Numbered from the stretch's first letter, positions 1 through 7,136 are shown. The stretch is 7,267 bases of DNA from JBKJUK01 sp046590705 (GCA_046590705.1 JBKJUK010000272.1:1-7267), one strand, 5' to 3'. Translations and numbers: made by a program. The notes: a model not told the origin generated them from the letters alone.

Positions 1-864
1 CGTGTCGCGCGAGGTGAAGTCTTGGCGATGCTCAACAGCGTCGATCTCGCAACCTCAAAGGAGGCTTACATCGAATCGATTCATCGGCTCGAGCTGGCGC
101 GCGTTTCAGCCTCACGGGAGGAAGCTCTCTGGAAAAAGAAGATCTCTCCGGAGGAAGATTATCTGGTCAAGAAACATGAACTGGAAGAAGCGCGACTCAC
201 TTTCCAGGCCTCTTCCCAGCGACTCAGCGCGCTTGGAGTACCAGCCGGAGAAATCCGAGGGCTGTCACTGAGATCGGGAAATCTGGCCAGCTACGCATTG
301 CGCTCGCCACTCAGCGGAGTCGTGATCGCAAGGAATGTCACCGTCGGTGAAGCTGTCGAGGGAACCGTTCAGATCTTCACCGTGGCCGACCTCTCTTCAG
401 TCTGGACAGAGATCACTGTGCCGCAGAACCAACTCGCCCTGGTGCGCGCCGGTCAGGAGGTCGTGGTGGAGTCAGAGGCTTTGAACTCCAAAGTGGCCGG
501 TCGTGTAACGTACGTCGATCCGATCGTAGGAGAGGACACACGATCTGCGAAAGCACGTGTGATCATTCCGAACCCTAACGGTTTATGGAAGCCTGGTCTT
601 TTCGTGAAAGTGCATCTGACGCAGGATGAAACGGTCGTTCCGATGGCCGTCAAGGCCGAGGCGCTGCAGAAGTTCCGCGACTGGGACGTCGTCTTCATAA
701 GGGTTGGCTACTTCTTCGAAGCCAGACCGATCGAGATCGGCAGGCGCGAGGGCGAATGGGTGGAAGTGTTATCCGGACTCACGCCCGGGATGACCTACGC
801 CACGAAAAACAGCTTCGTCGTAAAGGCCGACGTCATGAAGTCGGGCGCAGGTCACGACCATTGA
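1..864 (+). CDS. RND efflux periplasmic adaptor subunit (CzcB/CusB type), 5'-truncated by window edge
   Basis: Membrane-fusion protein that links an inner-membrane RND pump to an outer-membrane channel in the periplasm. The frame is already open at base 1 and the first ATG (22) lies inside the domain, so the true start is upstream; roughly 100 or more N-terminal residues, including any signal peptide, are missing. In the 287-residue fragment, residues 1-13 (GEVLAMLNS) are the first half of the lipoyl domain. About 14-90 form a charged helical hairpin. About 96-126 (LRSPLSGVVIARNVTVGEAV) are the second lipoyl half, about 127-205 the beta-barrel (VWTEITVPQNQL, then GLWKPGLFVKVHL), and the rest the membrane-proximal domain. 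The protein ends in GHDH, a short tail that might touch metal. The pump gene follows after a repeat-filled gap of about 295 bases. The family call is firm; the metal substrate cannot be read from this part. Confidence 0.93.
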   Translation, partial: RVARGEVLAMLNSVDLATSKEAYIESIHRLELARVSASREEALWKKKISPEEDYLVKKHELEEARLTFQASSQRLSALGVPAGEIRGLSLRSGNLASYALRSPLSGVVIARNVTVGEAVEGTVQIFTVADLSSVWTEITVPQNQLALVRAGQEVVVESEALNSKVAGRVTYVDPIVGEDTRSAKARVIIPNPNGLWKPGLFVKVHLTQDETVVPMAVKAEALQKFRDWDVVFIRVGYFFEARPIEIGRREGEWVEVLSGLTPGMTYATKNSFVVKADVMKSGAGHDH

Positions 865-892
865 GCGCGCAGAGAGTCCTTTACGTCCATAG

Positions 893-1117
893 TCTTGTCA
901 TTTCGAGCAGCGGACCGCGTTGCGCGGCGACTGAGAGACCGGAACGAGATTTCACGCAGCAGCCGTCATCCCGAGCGGCGGGAAGGGTGGGTGCGAGGGA
1001 TCTACGCGCAGGGATCGCGCTTGATATGACGAGCGCGACACTTTCGCGCAGATTCATCAGTCGCAGCCCGATTCCGCTTCCCCGCTCTGATGTTGCGTGC
1101 TCATTCGGAATGACATC
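893..1117. repeat. Degenerate intergenic repeat (GTCAT-CGAGC type) with inverted ends
   Basis: This fills most of the 295-base gap between adaptor and pump and contains no credible gene. Two direct copies of a 17-base core, at 897-913 (GTCATTTCGAGCAGCGG) and 965-981 (GTCATCCCGAGCGGCGG), agree at 14 of 17 bases; the second is followed by GAGGGATCT. The outer ends are inverted: TGTCATTTCGAG at 896-907 against TTCGGAATGACA at 1104-1115, matching at 10 of 12 positions. Inside is a perfect 7-base inverted repeat, TCGCGCT (1015-1021) and AGCGCGA (1032-1038), with a 10-base loop. The pattern resembles dispersed, non-coding palindromic repeats that I recall from soil-bacterial genomes. No transposase is present. 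The exact boundaries are uncertain, and dispersal elsewhere in the genome cannot be seen from one window. Confidence 0.65.
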
Positions 1118-1141
1118 TCCGAACGGGAACAACCTGCCATC

Positions 1142-1149
1142 AGAAGGAG
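1142..1149 (+). promoter_or_regulatory. Shine-Dalgarno for the RND pump gene
   Basis: AGAAGGAG ends 10 bases before the ATG at 1160. It decides the start: an in-frame ATG at 1097 would add 21 residues encoded by the repeat and has no comparable ribosome binding site, whereas the product from 1160 (MLERILKFSIRQRW) begins as CzcA-family proteins do. Confidence 0.8.
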
Positions 1150-1159
1150 CGGCACCCGG

Positions 1160-4100
1160 ATGTTAGAGCGCATTCTAAAATTCTCTATCCGCCAGCGCTG
1201 GGTCGTCCTAGCCCTCACTCTGGCCTTCGCAGTGCTGGGCATCTACAACTATCAGAAACTGCCGATTGACGCTGTTCCAGACATTACCAACGTACAGGTA
1301 CAAATCAACACTGAAGCCAGCGGTTTCACACCGCTCGAGGTCGAGCAGCGCATCACCTTCCCGATCGAGACGGCCATGGCCGGACTGCCATCGCTCGACT
1401 TCACGCGATCCATCTCTCGCTACGGCCTCTCACAGGTCACGGTAGTTTTTCATGACGGAACGGATATTTTCTTCGCGCGGAACCTGATCAACGAGCGCAT
1501 CCAGGAAGTTCGTGGAAATCTTCCTGCAGGCGTTACGCCGGCCATGGGTCCGGTTGCTACTGGACTCGGAGAGATCTTTCTCTGGACCGTCGAAGCAAAC
1601 GGTAACGCCGTCAAGCCGGACGGCACTCCGTACACCACGACAGACCTGCGCACGGTGCAGGACTGGATCATCAGACCGCAACTCCGCAACATTCCTGGGG
1701 TGGCGGATGTGAATTCCATCGGCGGCTACGTGAAACAGTTTCACGTCACGCCGAGGCCGGACAAGCTCGTGGCCTACGGCCTGACATTCCGTGACATTCT
1801 GGCTGCACTCGGAAACAACAACGCCAATACCGGCGCTGGCTACATCGAGCATGGCGGCGAGCAGTATCTGATTCGAGCGCCCGGTCAGGTGAAAACGCTC
1901 GAAGAGATTCAGCAGATCATTGTCGGCTCCAGTGGGGGGACACCCATCTTCATTCGGGATGTAGCGGAGGTGGCCCTCGGCAACGAACTGCGTACCGGCG
2001 CCGCCACGAAAAACGGCCAGGAAGTCGTCCTTGGGACGGTGTTCATGCTCATGGGTGAGAACAGCCGCACCGTTTCTCAGCGGGTTGCAAAGCAGATGAA
2101 GGAAGTGAACCGCAGCCTGCCGGCCGGACTCGAAGCGAAAACCGTTTACGACCGCACCACGCTCGTGGATGCTGCGATCGACACAGTGAAGAAGAATCTG
2201 CTCGAGGGAGCGATTCTGGTCATCGTCATTCTGCTTCTCTTTCTAGGAAACATCCGGGCCGCGTTGATCACGGCCATGGTGATCCCGCTCTCCATGCTCT
2301 TCACCATCACTGGCATGGTCACCAACAAGGTCAGTGGCAATCTGCTCAGCCTCGGTGCGCTCGATTTCGGCCTGATCGTCGATGGCGCAGTGATCATCGT
2401 GGAGAACTGCGTGCGGCGCCTCTCGGAACGGCAACATCAGTTGGGCCGGTTACTCACGCGCAGCGAGCGATTCGAAACGGTCTTCTCCGCATCGAAGGAA
2501 GTACGCCGGGCCACCATGTTCGGTGAGCTCATCATCATGATCGTCTATCTCCCGATTCTCACGCTCTCAGGAGTGGAGGGAAAGATGTTCCGTCCCATGG
2601 CCTTCACCGTCATCGCCGCGCTGCTGGGAGCGATGATTCTTTCGGTCACCTTCGTTCCGGCCATGGTGGCCATGCTGCTGAACGGCAAAATCTCGGAGAA
2701 GGAAAATCCCGTCCTCAAATGGCTGCGACTCAGGTATGAGCCTGCTCTCGCCTGGGTATTGACGCGACGCAAACGTGTCGCGACCATGGCCATCGCGCTG
2801 GTGACGGCGAGTCTGCTGCTGGCCGCAACCATGGGCTCAGAGTTTCTCCCGAACCTCGACGAAGGGGACCTGCTGGTCCATGCGCTGCGCATACCGGGGA
2901 CGAGCCTGACCCAGGCCGTCGAGCTGCAGCACACGCTCGAAGAGCGGCTGGTGAAGTTTCCGGAAGTGAAAGAAGTCTTCGCAAAGATCGGTACGGCCGA
3001 AATCGCGACCGATCCAATGCCCCCTAGTGTCGCCGACGTTTACGTGATGATGAAGCCGCGCTCGGAGTGGCCATCGAGTCGGTCGAAGGCCGAAGTCGTC
3101 GCAGAGATCGAGAAGGAACTCCGCAGGATTCCCGGTAACAACTACGAGTTCATCCAGCCGATTCAAATGCGATTCAACGAGTTGATTGCCGGGGTACGCA
3201 GTGACGTCGCTGTGAAAGTGTTCGGCGACGATATGGAAGTGCTGGAATCTACCGGCGAAGCAATCGAGAAAGTTCTCGAGCAGGTACCAGGCGCCTCGGA
3301 CGTGAAGCTCGAGCAGGTGACCGGACTTCCCGTTCTGAGCATCCAGATGGATCGCCCGGTCATGGCGCGTTACGGGCTGAACGTGAACGACGTTCAGCAG
3401 GTCATCCAGGTCGCCATCGGCGGTGAAGCGGCCGGTCAGGTATTCGAGGGAGATCGTCGCTTCGATCTGGTGGTTCGCCTGCCGGAAGAGGTTCGTACGG
3501 ACATGGAGAAGCTCAAGCAGATCCCGATTCCGCTGCCGCGAACGGCCAGTGGTGCGATGAACTACATTCCACTCGAGTCGGTCGCTAAATTCGAGATTGC
3601 ACCTGGCCCGAATCAGATCAGCAGAGAGAACGGTAAGCGTCACATCATCGTCACTGCGAACGTACGCGGACGCGATGTCGGCTCCTTCGTGTCGGAAGCT
3701 GAGCGATCGATCGGCGCGAACGTGGTGATTCCGGCAGGCTACTGGACGACCTGGGGCGGTCACTTCGAGCAGATGATCTCCGCGACCCGACGCCTGCAGA
3801 TCGTTGTGCCAGCTGCGTTGCTGTTGATCCTGGCCCTGCTTTTCGCCAGCTTCGGAAACCTCAAGGACTCCCTGCTGGTGTTCACCGGGGTACCGCTGGC
3901 GCTGACCGGTGGAATTCTGGCACTTTGGATTCGCGGAATCCCGTTGTCGATCTCCGCTGCGGTCGGCTTCATTGCTTTGTCAGGTGTTGCTGTGCTCAAT
4001 GGGCTGGTGATGATTTCCTTCATTCAAGGACTTCGTCAGCAAGGGCGTCCGCTGGATGAAGCGATTCGAGAAGGTGCCATCAGCCGTCTCCGTCCTGTCC

Positions 4101-4318
4101 TCATGACCGCCCTGGTTGCGTCGCTCGGCTTCGTGCCGATGGCACTGGCCAGCGGCACCGGTGCAGAGGTGCAGCGCCCTCTGGCGACTGTAGTCATCGG
4201 CGGCATCATCTCCTCGACGATTCTCACGCTCCTGGTGTTGCCGGCGCTCTACAGGATGTTTCACCGGCAGGACCAGGTCATGCCGGATGCTGAAGGGCAT
4301 GGTGAACTCGTTGGATAG
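1160..4318 (+). CDS. czcA: CusA/CzcA-family heavy-metal efflux RND transporter
   Basis: Inner-membrane proton/metal antiporter and pump of a tripartite efflux system, 1052 residues, the usual full length. TM1 and the start of the first porter domain are typical (LPIDAVPDITNVQVQINT near residue 40). TM4 carries ALDFGLIVDGAVIIVENCVR with D402, D408 and E415. These are the same three acids, at the same numbers, that proton/cation antiport requires in Cupriavidus CzcA. This DFG-DGA-EN form fits divalent-cation (HME1/HME2-like) pumps; CusA-type Cu/Ag pumps have a different TM4. Two hydrophobic six-helix blocks separated by a second large periplasmic region (about residues 560-870) are visible. A permease gene follows after 59 bases with no evident terminator, so the genes look co-transcribed. 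Zn/Cd/Co versus Ni/Co cannot be settled from the sequence; the neighbouring HupE and DUF4198 genes tilt me to Ni/Co. Confidence 0.96.
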   Translation: MLERILKFSIRQRWVVLALTLAFAVLGIYNYQKLPIDAVPDITNVQVQINTEASGFTPLEVEQRITFPIETAMAGLPSLDFTRSISRYGLSQVTVVFHDGTDIFFARNLINERIQEVRGNLPAGVTPAMGPVATGLGEIFLWTVEANGNAVKPDGTPYTTTDLRTVQDWIIRPQLRNIPGVADVNSIGGYVKQFHVTPRPDKLVAYGLTFRDILAALGNNNANTGAGYIEHGGEQYLIRAPGQVKTLEEIQQIIVGSSGGTPIFIRDVAEVALGNELRTGAATKNGQEVVLGTVFMLMGENSRTVSQRVAKQMKEVNRSLPAGLEAKTVYDRTTLVDAAIDTVKKNLLEGAILVIVILLLFLGNIRAALITAMVIPLSMLFTITGMVTNKVSGNLLSLGALDFGLIVDGAVIIVENCVRRLSERQHQLGRLLTRSERFETVFSASKEVRRATMFGELIIMIVYLPILTLSGVEGKMFRPMAFTVIAALLGAMILSVTFVPAMVAMLLNGKISEKENPVLKWLRLRYEPALAWVLTRRKRVATMAIALVTASLLLAATMGSEFLPNLDEGDLLVHALRIPGTSLTQAVELQHTLEERLVKFPEVKEVFAKIGTAEIATDPMPPSVADVYVMMKPRSEWPSSRSKAEVVAEIEKELRRIPGNNYEFIQPIQMRFNELIAGVRSDVAVKVFGDDMEVLESTGEAIEKVLEQVPGASDVKLEQVTGLPVLSIQMDRPVMARYGLNVNDVQQVIQVAIGGEAAGQVFEGDRRFDLVVRLPEEVRTDMEKLKQIPIPLPRTASGAMNYIPLESVAKFEIAPGPNQISRENGKRHIIVTANVRGRDVGSFVSEAERSIGANVVIPAGYWTTWGGHFEQMISATRRLQIVVPAALLLILALLFASFGNLKDSLLVFTGVPLALTGGILALWIRGIPLSISAAVGFIALSGVAVLNGLVMISFIQGLRQQGRPLDEAIREGAISRLRPVLMTALVASLGFVPMALASGTGAEVQRPLATVVIGGIISSTILTLLVLPALYRMFHRQDQVMPDAEGHGELVG

Positions 4319-4365
4319 ACCGAAACAGATGAAACGCGCAGAACTGCAGGGAGAAAAAGAACGAT

Positions 4366-4370
4366 GGAAG
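4366..4370 (+). promoter_or_regulatory. Shine-Dalgarno for the HupE/UreJ-type gene
   Basis: GGAAG lies 7 bases before the ATG at 4378. It supports this start, which gives an intact signal peptide. An ATG at 4364 is out of frame and reaches a stop within five codons. Confidence 0.55.
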
Positions 4371-4377
4371 TTCGACG

Positions 4378-5079
4378 ATGAGATCTAATCGAATTCTGCT
4401 GGCGCTCCTGGCGCTCTTCCTCGTAGCGGCCCTGGCACCCGATGCATACGCTCACGGAGTCACCGCCGGCGACAAGGGCTACATCATGGAGAGTACGGGA
4501 GTGCGCATACTCCCTTTCATTTATCTTGGTGCGAAACATATGGTCACCGGTTACGACCATCTGCTGTTTCTCTTCGGCGTCATCTTCTTCCTCTACCGGA
4601 TGAAGGACATCGGCATCTACGTCACACTCTTCGCGGTCGGTCACTCCACTACGCTGCTACTGGGAGTGCTCACCGGCGTGAGTGTCAGTGCCTATCTCAT
4701 CGATGCTGTGATCGGGCTCTCGGTCGTCTACAAGGCGCTCGATAACCTCGGAGCCTTCCGCCGCTGGTTGGGGTTTCAACCGAACACGAAAATAGCCACG
4801 CTCATTTTCGGGTTCTTTCATGGCTTCGGACTGGCGACGAAGATTCTCGACTACGAACTCTCGCGACAAGGTCTGATCCCGAATCTGATCGCCTTCAACA
4901 TCGGCGTCGAGGCGGGACAACTTTTCGGGCTCGGCGTCATTCTGATCGCAATGGGATTCTGGCGTCGAACCTCGAGTTTCATGCGCCACGCCTACACCGC
5001 CAATGTCGTGCTGATGACCGCGGGGTTTTTGCTGGCCGGATATCAGATCGCCGGTTATTTCATCAATGACGTCAACTGA
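4378..5079 (+). CDS. HupE/UreJ-family metal (Ni/Co) permease
   Basis: Multi-pass inner-membrane protein of 233 residues. HupE/UreJ proteins are nickel or cobalt permeases, often beside hydrogenase or urease genes; here the partner is an efflux pump. Residues 1-25 form a signal peptide ending DAYA, so cleavage would leave H26 at the mature N-terminus. The first membrane segment carries the family motif H-x5-D-H (H54, D60, H61, in KHMVTGYDHLLFLFG). A later segment has FHGFGLA (H148) and another GVEAGQL (E178). About six hydrophobic segments follow the signal peptide. The second motif lacks the downstream HGxE part that I recall from rhizobial HupE, which suggests the second HupE_UreJ subfamily. 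Its stop codon overlaps the Shine-Dalgarno of the next gene. Family assignment is firm; transport direction and metal are inference. Confidence 0.9.
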   Translation: MRSNRILLALLALFLVAALAPDAYAHGVTAGDKGYIMESTGVRILPFIYLGAKHMVTGYDHLLFLFGVIFFLYRMKDIGIYVTLFAVGHSTTLLLGVLTGVSVSAYLIDAVIGLSVVYKALDNLGAFRRWLGFQPNTKIATLIFGFFHGFGLATKILDYELSRQGLIPNLIAFNIGVEAGQLFGLGVILIAMGFWRRTSSFMRHAYTANVVLMTAGFLLAGYQIAGYFINDVN

Positions 5080-5082
5080 AGG
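5078..5082 (+). promoter_or_regulatory. Shine-Dalgarno overlapping the permease stop codon
   Basis: GAAGG starts within the TGA stop (5077-5079) of the permease gene and lies 8 bases before the ATG at 5091. The overlap suggests that translation of the anchor protein is coupled to that of the permease. Confidence 0.6.
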
Positions 5083-5090
5083 TTGCCTGA

Positions 5091-5714
5091 ATGCCTGACA
5101 TCAACAATGCACACCCCGTCGACCTGCCGTCGACGAAACAGCTGGTCCGGTCCACGCTTATCGCCGCAGTCATTGCTGCGGTACTGCTGGTGATGGTCGT
5201 ACTGCCTGCAGAGTATGGTGTGGATCCCACTGGCAGCGGCCGCCTGCTGGGATTGACGGAGATGGGCGAGATCAAAGTAGCGCTGGCGCGAGAAGCGGCG
5301 GAACCGGACAAACCGGCGGTGAACACTGCAAAGCCTGCGTCGACTGAAACGACCGCAGTGGTTCCGATCCCTGAAGCCGTCGCCAGCACCGCAAAGTCCG
5401 ATGAGACGCGCATCACCTTGAAGCCTGGCGAGGGAAAAGAGATCAAGCTGGAGATGGTCGAAGGTGCGCGAGTGCAGTACGCCTGGTCGACCGATCGCGG
5501 AGTGGTGAACTTCGACATGCACGCCGATTCCATCGACCCTCCTCGCGATTACTTTGGTTACGAGAAAGGTTCGGCCGTTTCATCGAAGAAGGGCGAACTG
5601 GTAGCCGCCTTCGAAGGCTCACACGGATGGTACTGGCGCAACCGGTCAAAGCAGAGCCTGACCGTCACGCTGAAGACAGAGGGCGAGTACTCGGCGTTGC
5701 TGGAGAGGGAGTAG
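5091..5714 (+). CDS. Single-helix 'transmembrane anchor' protein of the RND/HupE operon
   Basis: Small membrane-tethered protein of 207 residues with no known activity. It resembles proteins annotated as 'transmembrane anchor protein' that I recall beside HupE genes in metal-efflux operons; this is from memory, not a search. Residues 1-19 are cytoplasmic (DLPSTKQLVRST), 20-40 are one hydrophobic helix, and 39-62 form the juxtamembrane segment LPAEYGVDPTGSGRLLGLTEMGEIK. About 65-105 are a Pro/Ala/Thr-rich linker. About 106-207 form a beta-rich periplasmic domain with NFDMHAD (H144) and GSHGWYWRN (H178), where His, Asp and Met could bind metal. There is no cleavage site, so the N-terminus should stay as an anchor. 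It starts 11 bases after the permease stop, which suggests that the two proteins work as a pair. It is the last gene of the operon and faces a convergent gene. Confidence 0.85.
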   Translation: MPDINNAHPVDLPSTKQLVRSTLIAAVIAAVLLVMVVLPAEYGVDPTGSGRLLGLTEMGEIKVALAREAAEPDKPAVNTAKPASTETTAVVPIPEAVASTAKSDETRITLKPGEGKEIKLEMVEGARVQYAWSTDRGVVNFDMHADSIDPPRDYFGYEKGSAVSSKKGELVAAFEGSHGWYWRNRSKQSLTVTLKTEGEYSALLERE

Positions 5715-5740
5715 ATCAGGGGCCGGGCTCACTCAAGCCA

Positions 5741-5761
5741 CTGTCGACATCCTGTGGACAG
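5741..5761. terminator. Hairpin between convergent genes, possible bidirectional terminator
   Basis: CTGTCGACA and TGTGGACAG form a 9-base stem with one mismatch around a three-base loop, in the 92-base gap between the convergent anchor and YnfA genes. The position suits a transcription end for both strands. Neither side has a run of T, so intrinsic termination is doubtful. Nothing else is evident in this gap. Confidence 0.3.
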
Positions 5762-5806
5762 CGAGAGCAGCGCGCGAATCCTTGTGTCGATGAAGACCGG
5801 CCCACG

Positions 5807-6142
5807 TTACGTCGCTCGTGGGGCATACATGATGATGCAGACGCCGATGATGCAGAAGGCTGCGCCTGTGAGATCGAATCTGTCTGGTTTTACTCCATCG
5901 ATCCACCATCCCCAGAGAATCGAGAGCACGACGAAAACGCCTCCGTATGCGGCGTACACTCTTCCGAAGTTTTCGGTCTGAAGCGTGGGAAGAACTCCGT
6001 AAAAGAACAGGAGAAGTCCGCCCAGTGCGCCGATCAGAAACGATCGACCGCTTCGAAGCCAGAGCCAGACCAGGTAGCCGCCGCCGATCTCTAAAAGGCC
6101 GGCCAGCAGAAACAGCAGAAGGGATCTTGCAAGTGGATTCAT
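5807..6142 (-). CDS. ynfA: YnfA family (UPF0060) small membrane protein
   Basis: Inner-membrane protein of 111 residues with four hydrophobic segments, the usual YnfA size (E. coli about 108). It matches the family along its whole length: EIGGGYLVWLWLR in TM1, GRVYAAYGGVFVV before TM3, then WWIDGVKPDRFDLTGA leading into TM4. YnfA proteins are distant relatives of small multidrug resistance transporters; a drug-efflux role is reported for some members, but none is established for this one. I chose the ATG at 6142 (MNPLARSLLLF) because it best matches the family N-terminus. An in-frame ATG at 6154 adds four residues, and neither start has a clear ribosome binding site. It lies downstream of the DUF4198 gene on the same strand, 160 or more bases away, so it may have its own promoter. 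A link to metal efflux is not shown. Confidence 0.92.
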   Translation of the reverse strand: MNPLARSLLLFLLAGLLEIGGGYLVWLWLRSGRSFLIGALGGLLLFFYGVLPTLQTENFGRVYAAYGGVFVVLSILWGWWIDGVKPDRFDLTGAAFCIIGVCIIMYAPRAT

Positions 6143-6236
6143 GGACGGAAGCATCGAAAGTGTGTGAGAACTGCGGGTTAACTGATCTGGATATTTGCTG
6201 AATCTGGTCGGGGAGGTTGAGGGTGCCGACGCCTAG

Positions 6237-6260
6237 AATGCCGGCCGGCGAAGCCGCATT
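6237..6260. other. Hairpin of unknown role between ynfA and the DUF4198 gene
   Basis: AATGCCGGC and GCCGCATT pair as an 8-base stem with one bulged C around a seven-base loop. There is no adjoining T run on either strand. It lies in the 160-base non-coding gap and could shape the ynfA leader or be chance. I see no convincing -35/-10 pair in the gap. Confidence 0.25.
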
Positions 6261-6268
6261 GTCCGCTT

Positions 6269-6295
6269 AAAATTCGATCATCTCATTGATCGGAA
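6269..6295 (-). terminator. Weak intrinsic terminator after the DUF4198 gene
   Basis: On the - strand, TTCCGATCA and TGATCGAA pair as an 8-base stem with one bulge around ATGAGA. A short TTTT run follows at once (AAAA at 6269-6272 on +). It lies 20 bases past the DUF4198 stop codon, where a terminator is expected. The stem is A/T-rich and the T run is short, so termination would be partial at best. Confidence 0.4.
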
Positions 6296-6314
6296 TGCGC
6301 ACTGCCACATCGAA

Positions 6315-7136
6315 TCAGCGCTTCCCTTTTCCGGGCGCGACGTTGAAGGTCATCGTCGTGAAGTGAACGTCCCAGGCGGTTGCATTCTCTGCCGACGACT
6401 CCAGCGTCGTCGCGCGGAGCATGAATGCCCCCGGCTTCGACAGAGTGAGACGCACGCGGCCCTCGGAGTCTGTCTTGAAGGCGCGCGGCTCCTTCGCTCC
6501 TTCATGAACCAGCGCGATCGGATGATGCGGGAGCGGCTTTCCTCGATCCACGAGCAGGACCTCGAGCGTGCCGCCGGAAACGAGAGAGGTCGGATCATTC
6601 TGCGGCACGAGCTCGAGACGCATGCCGATCGGTTCGGTCCAGACGCGTGACTGGCCGGCGGCCCCTGTGCGAACGAACGTCTTCGCGTACTTCATGTAGC
6701 GATAGCCGGTTTCATCGGCCGGGGATGAACGCTCCCACTCCGCGTGGATGGCGTCGGCGTTGGGAATCCCGAGATGGTCCACGTACTCACGCACCTGCTC
6801 GCGTTTCAGCTTTGATGGACGTGGATGGAGAACGACTGCGAATGCCGTCACACCTGGGCCTGCATCAGCAAGAAACTGTAGCGCGTGCGTTCCTGTCGTG
6901 CCGCCCGGGAGACTGCCGGTGCCGCGCGACGAACGCCACTCCGTCCTCTCGATGCGATCGGGGGCGATGGCGTGATCGAGCTTTGAGAATTCCATTCCGC
7001 TCGACAGCGACAGCGTCACCGCCGCCGGCCGGGCCTGGCGATACTTGTTCGGCGCGAGCCACGTGTCGTGCGCGAAGGTGGGTGTCGCGGCGAATGTGAT
7101 GAGCAGAGTGAACGACACACACAGGATTCGAATCAT
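6315..7136 (-). CDS. Secreted DUF4198-domain protein (possible periplasmic Ni/Co-handling protein)
   Basis: Exported protein of 273 residues. Residues 1-22 are a clear Sec signal peptide (MIRILCVSF, hydrophobic core, then TFA). Predicted cleavage leaves H23-D24-T25-W26-L27-A-P, the HD-x-WL-x-P start typical of DUF4198 proteins. Further family marks are GYRYMKYAKTFVR in the middle, RLELVPQNDPTSL at the start of the C-terminal half, and a beta-sandwich-like end with TDSEGRVRLTLSKPGAFMLRA. Family members, including NikK-type components, occur beside nickel/cobalt uptake genes and are thought to bind metal in the periplasm; the biochemical role is not settled. The gene faces the efflux operon on the other strand, which supports a shared metal theme but not co-regulation. 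No strong ribosome binding site precedes the ATG at 7136; the only in-frame support for this start is the intact signal peptide. Confidence 0.88.
   Translation of the reverse strand: MIRILCVSFTLLITFAATPTFAHDTWLAPNKYRQARPAAVTLSLSSGMEFSKLDHAIAPDRIERTEWRSSRGTGSLPGGTTGTHALQFLADAGPGVTAFAVVLHPRPSKLKREQVREYVDHLGIPNADAIHAEWERSSPADETGYRYMKYAKTFVRTGAAGQSRVWTEPIGMRLELVPQNDPTSLVSGGTLEVLLVDRGKPLPHHPIALVHEGAKEPRAFKTDSEGRVRLTLSKPGAFMLRATTLESSAENATAWDVHFTTMTFNVAPGKGKR

Noticed and set aside
893..1117. CRISPR array or insertion sequence in the adaptor-pump gap
   Set aside because: Only two diverged cores with irregular spacing and no transposase; neither a regular repeat-spacer pattern nor an IS structure.
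1097..1159. Longer start for the RND pump at ATG 1097
   Set aside because: The 21 extra residues come from the repeat region and have no family character; ATG 1160 has AGAAGGAG 10 bases upstream and begins like CzcA proteins.
756..1166. 136-residue + frame and an opposing 83-residue - frame across the adaptor-pump gap
   Set aside because: Both run through degenerate repeat DNA and overlap the ends of well-supported genes; the translations are Arg/Ser-rich with no domain.
2837..3763. 308-residue frame on the - strand
   Set aside because: It is antisense to the pump's second periplasmic region and rich in His/Arg/Asp, as expected from a mirror of a real coding frame.
5627..6094. 155-residue + frame opposite ynfA
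   Set aside because: ynfA on the - strand matches its family over the whole length; the + frame shows no recognisable domain.
5807..6154. Assignment of the small membrane protein to the EmrE/SugE group
   Set aside because: The AAYGG and DGVKP motifs and the TM1 EIGGGYLVWLW pattern are those of YnfA/UPF0060.
6647..7099. 150-residue + frame opposite the DUF4198 gene
   Set aside because: Arg/Cys/Pro-rich translation with no domain; the - strand gene has a signal peptide and family motifs.
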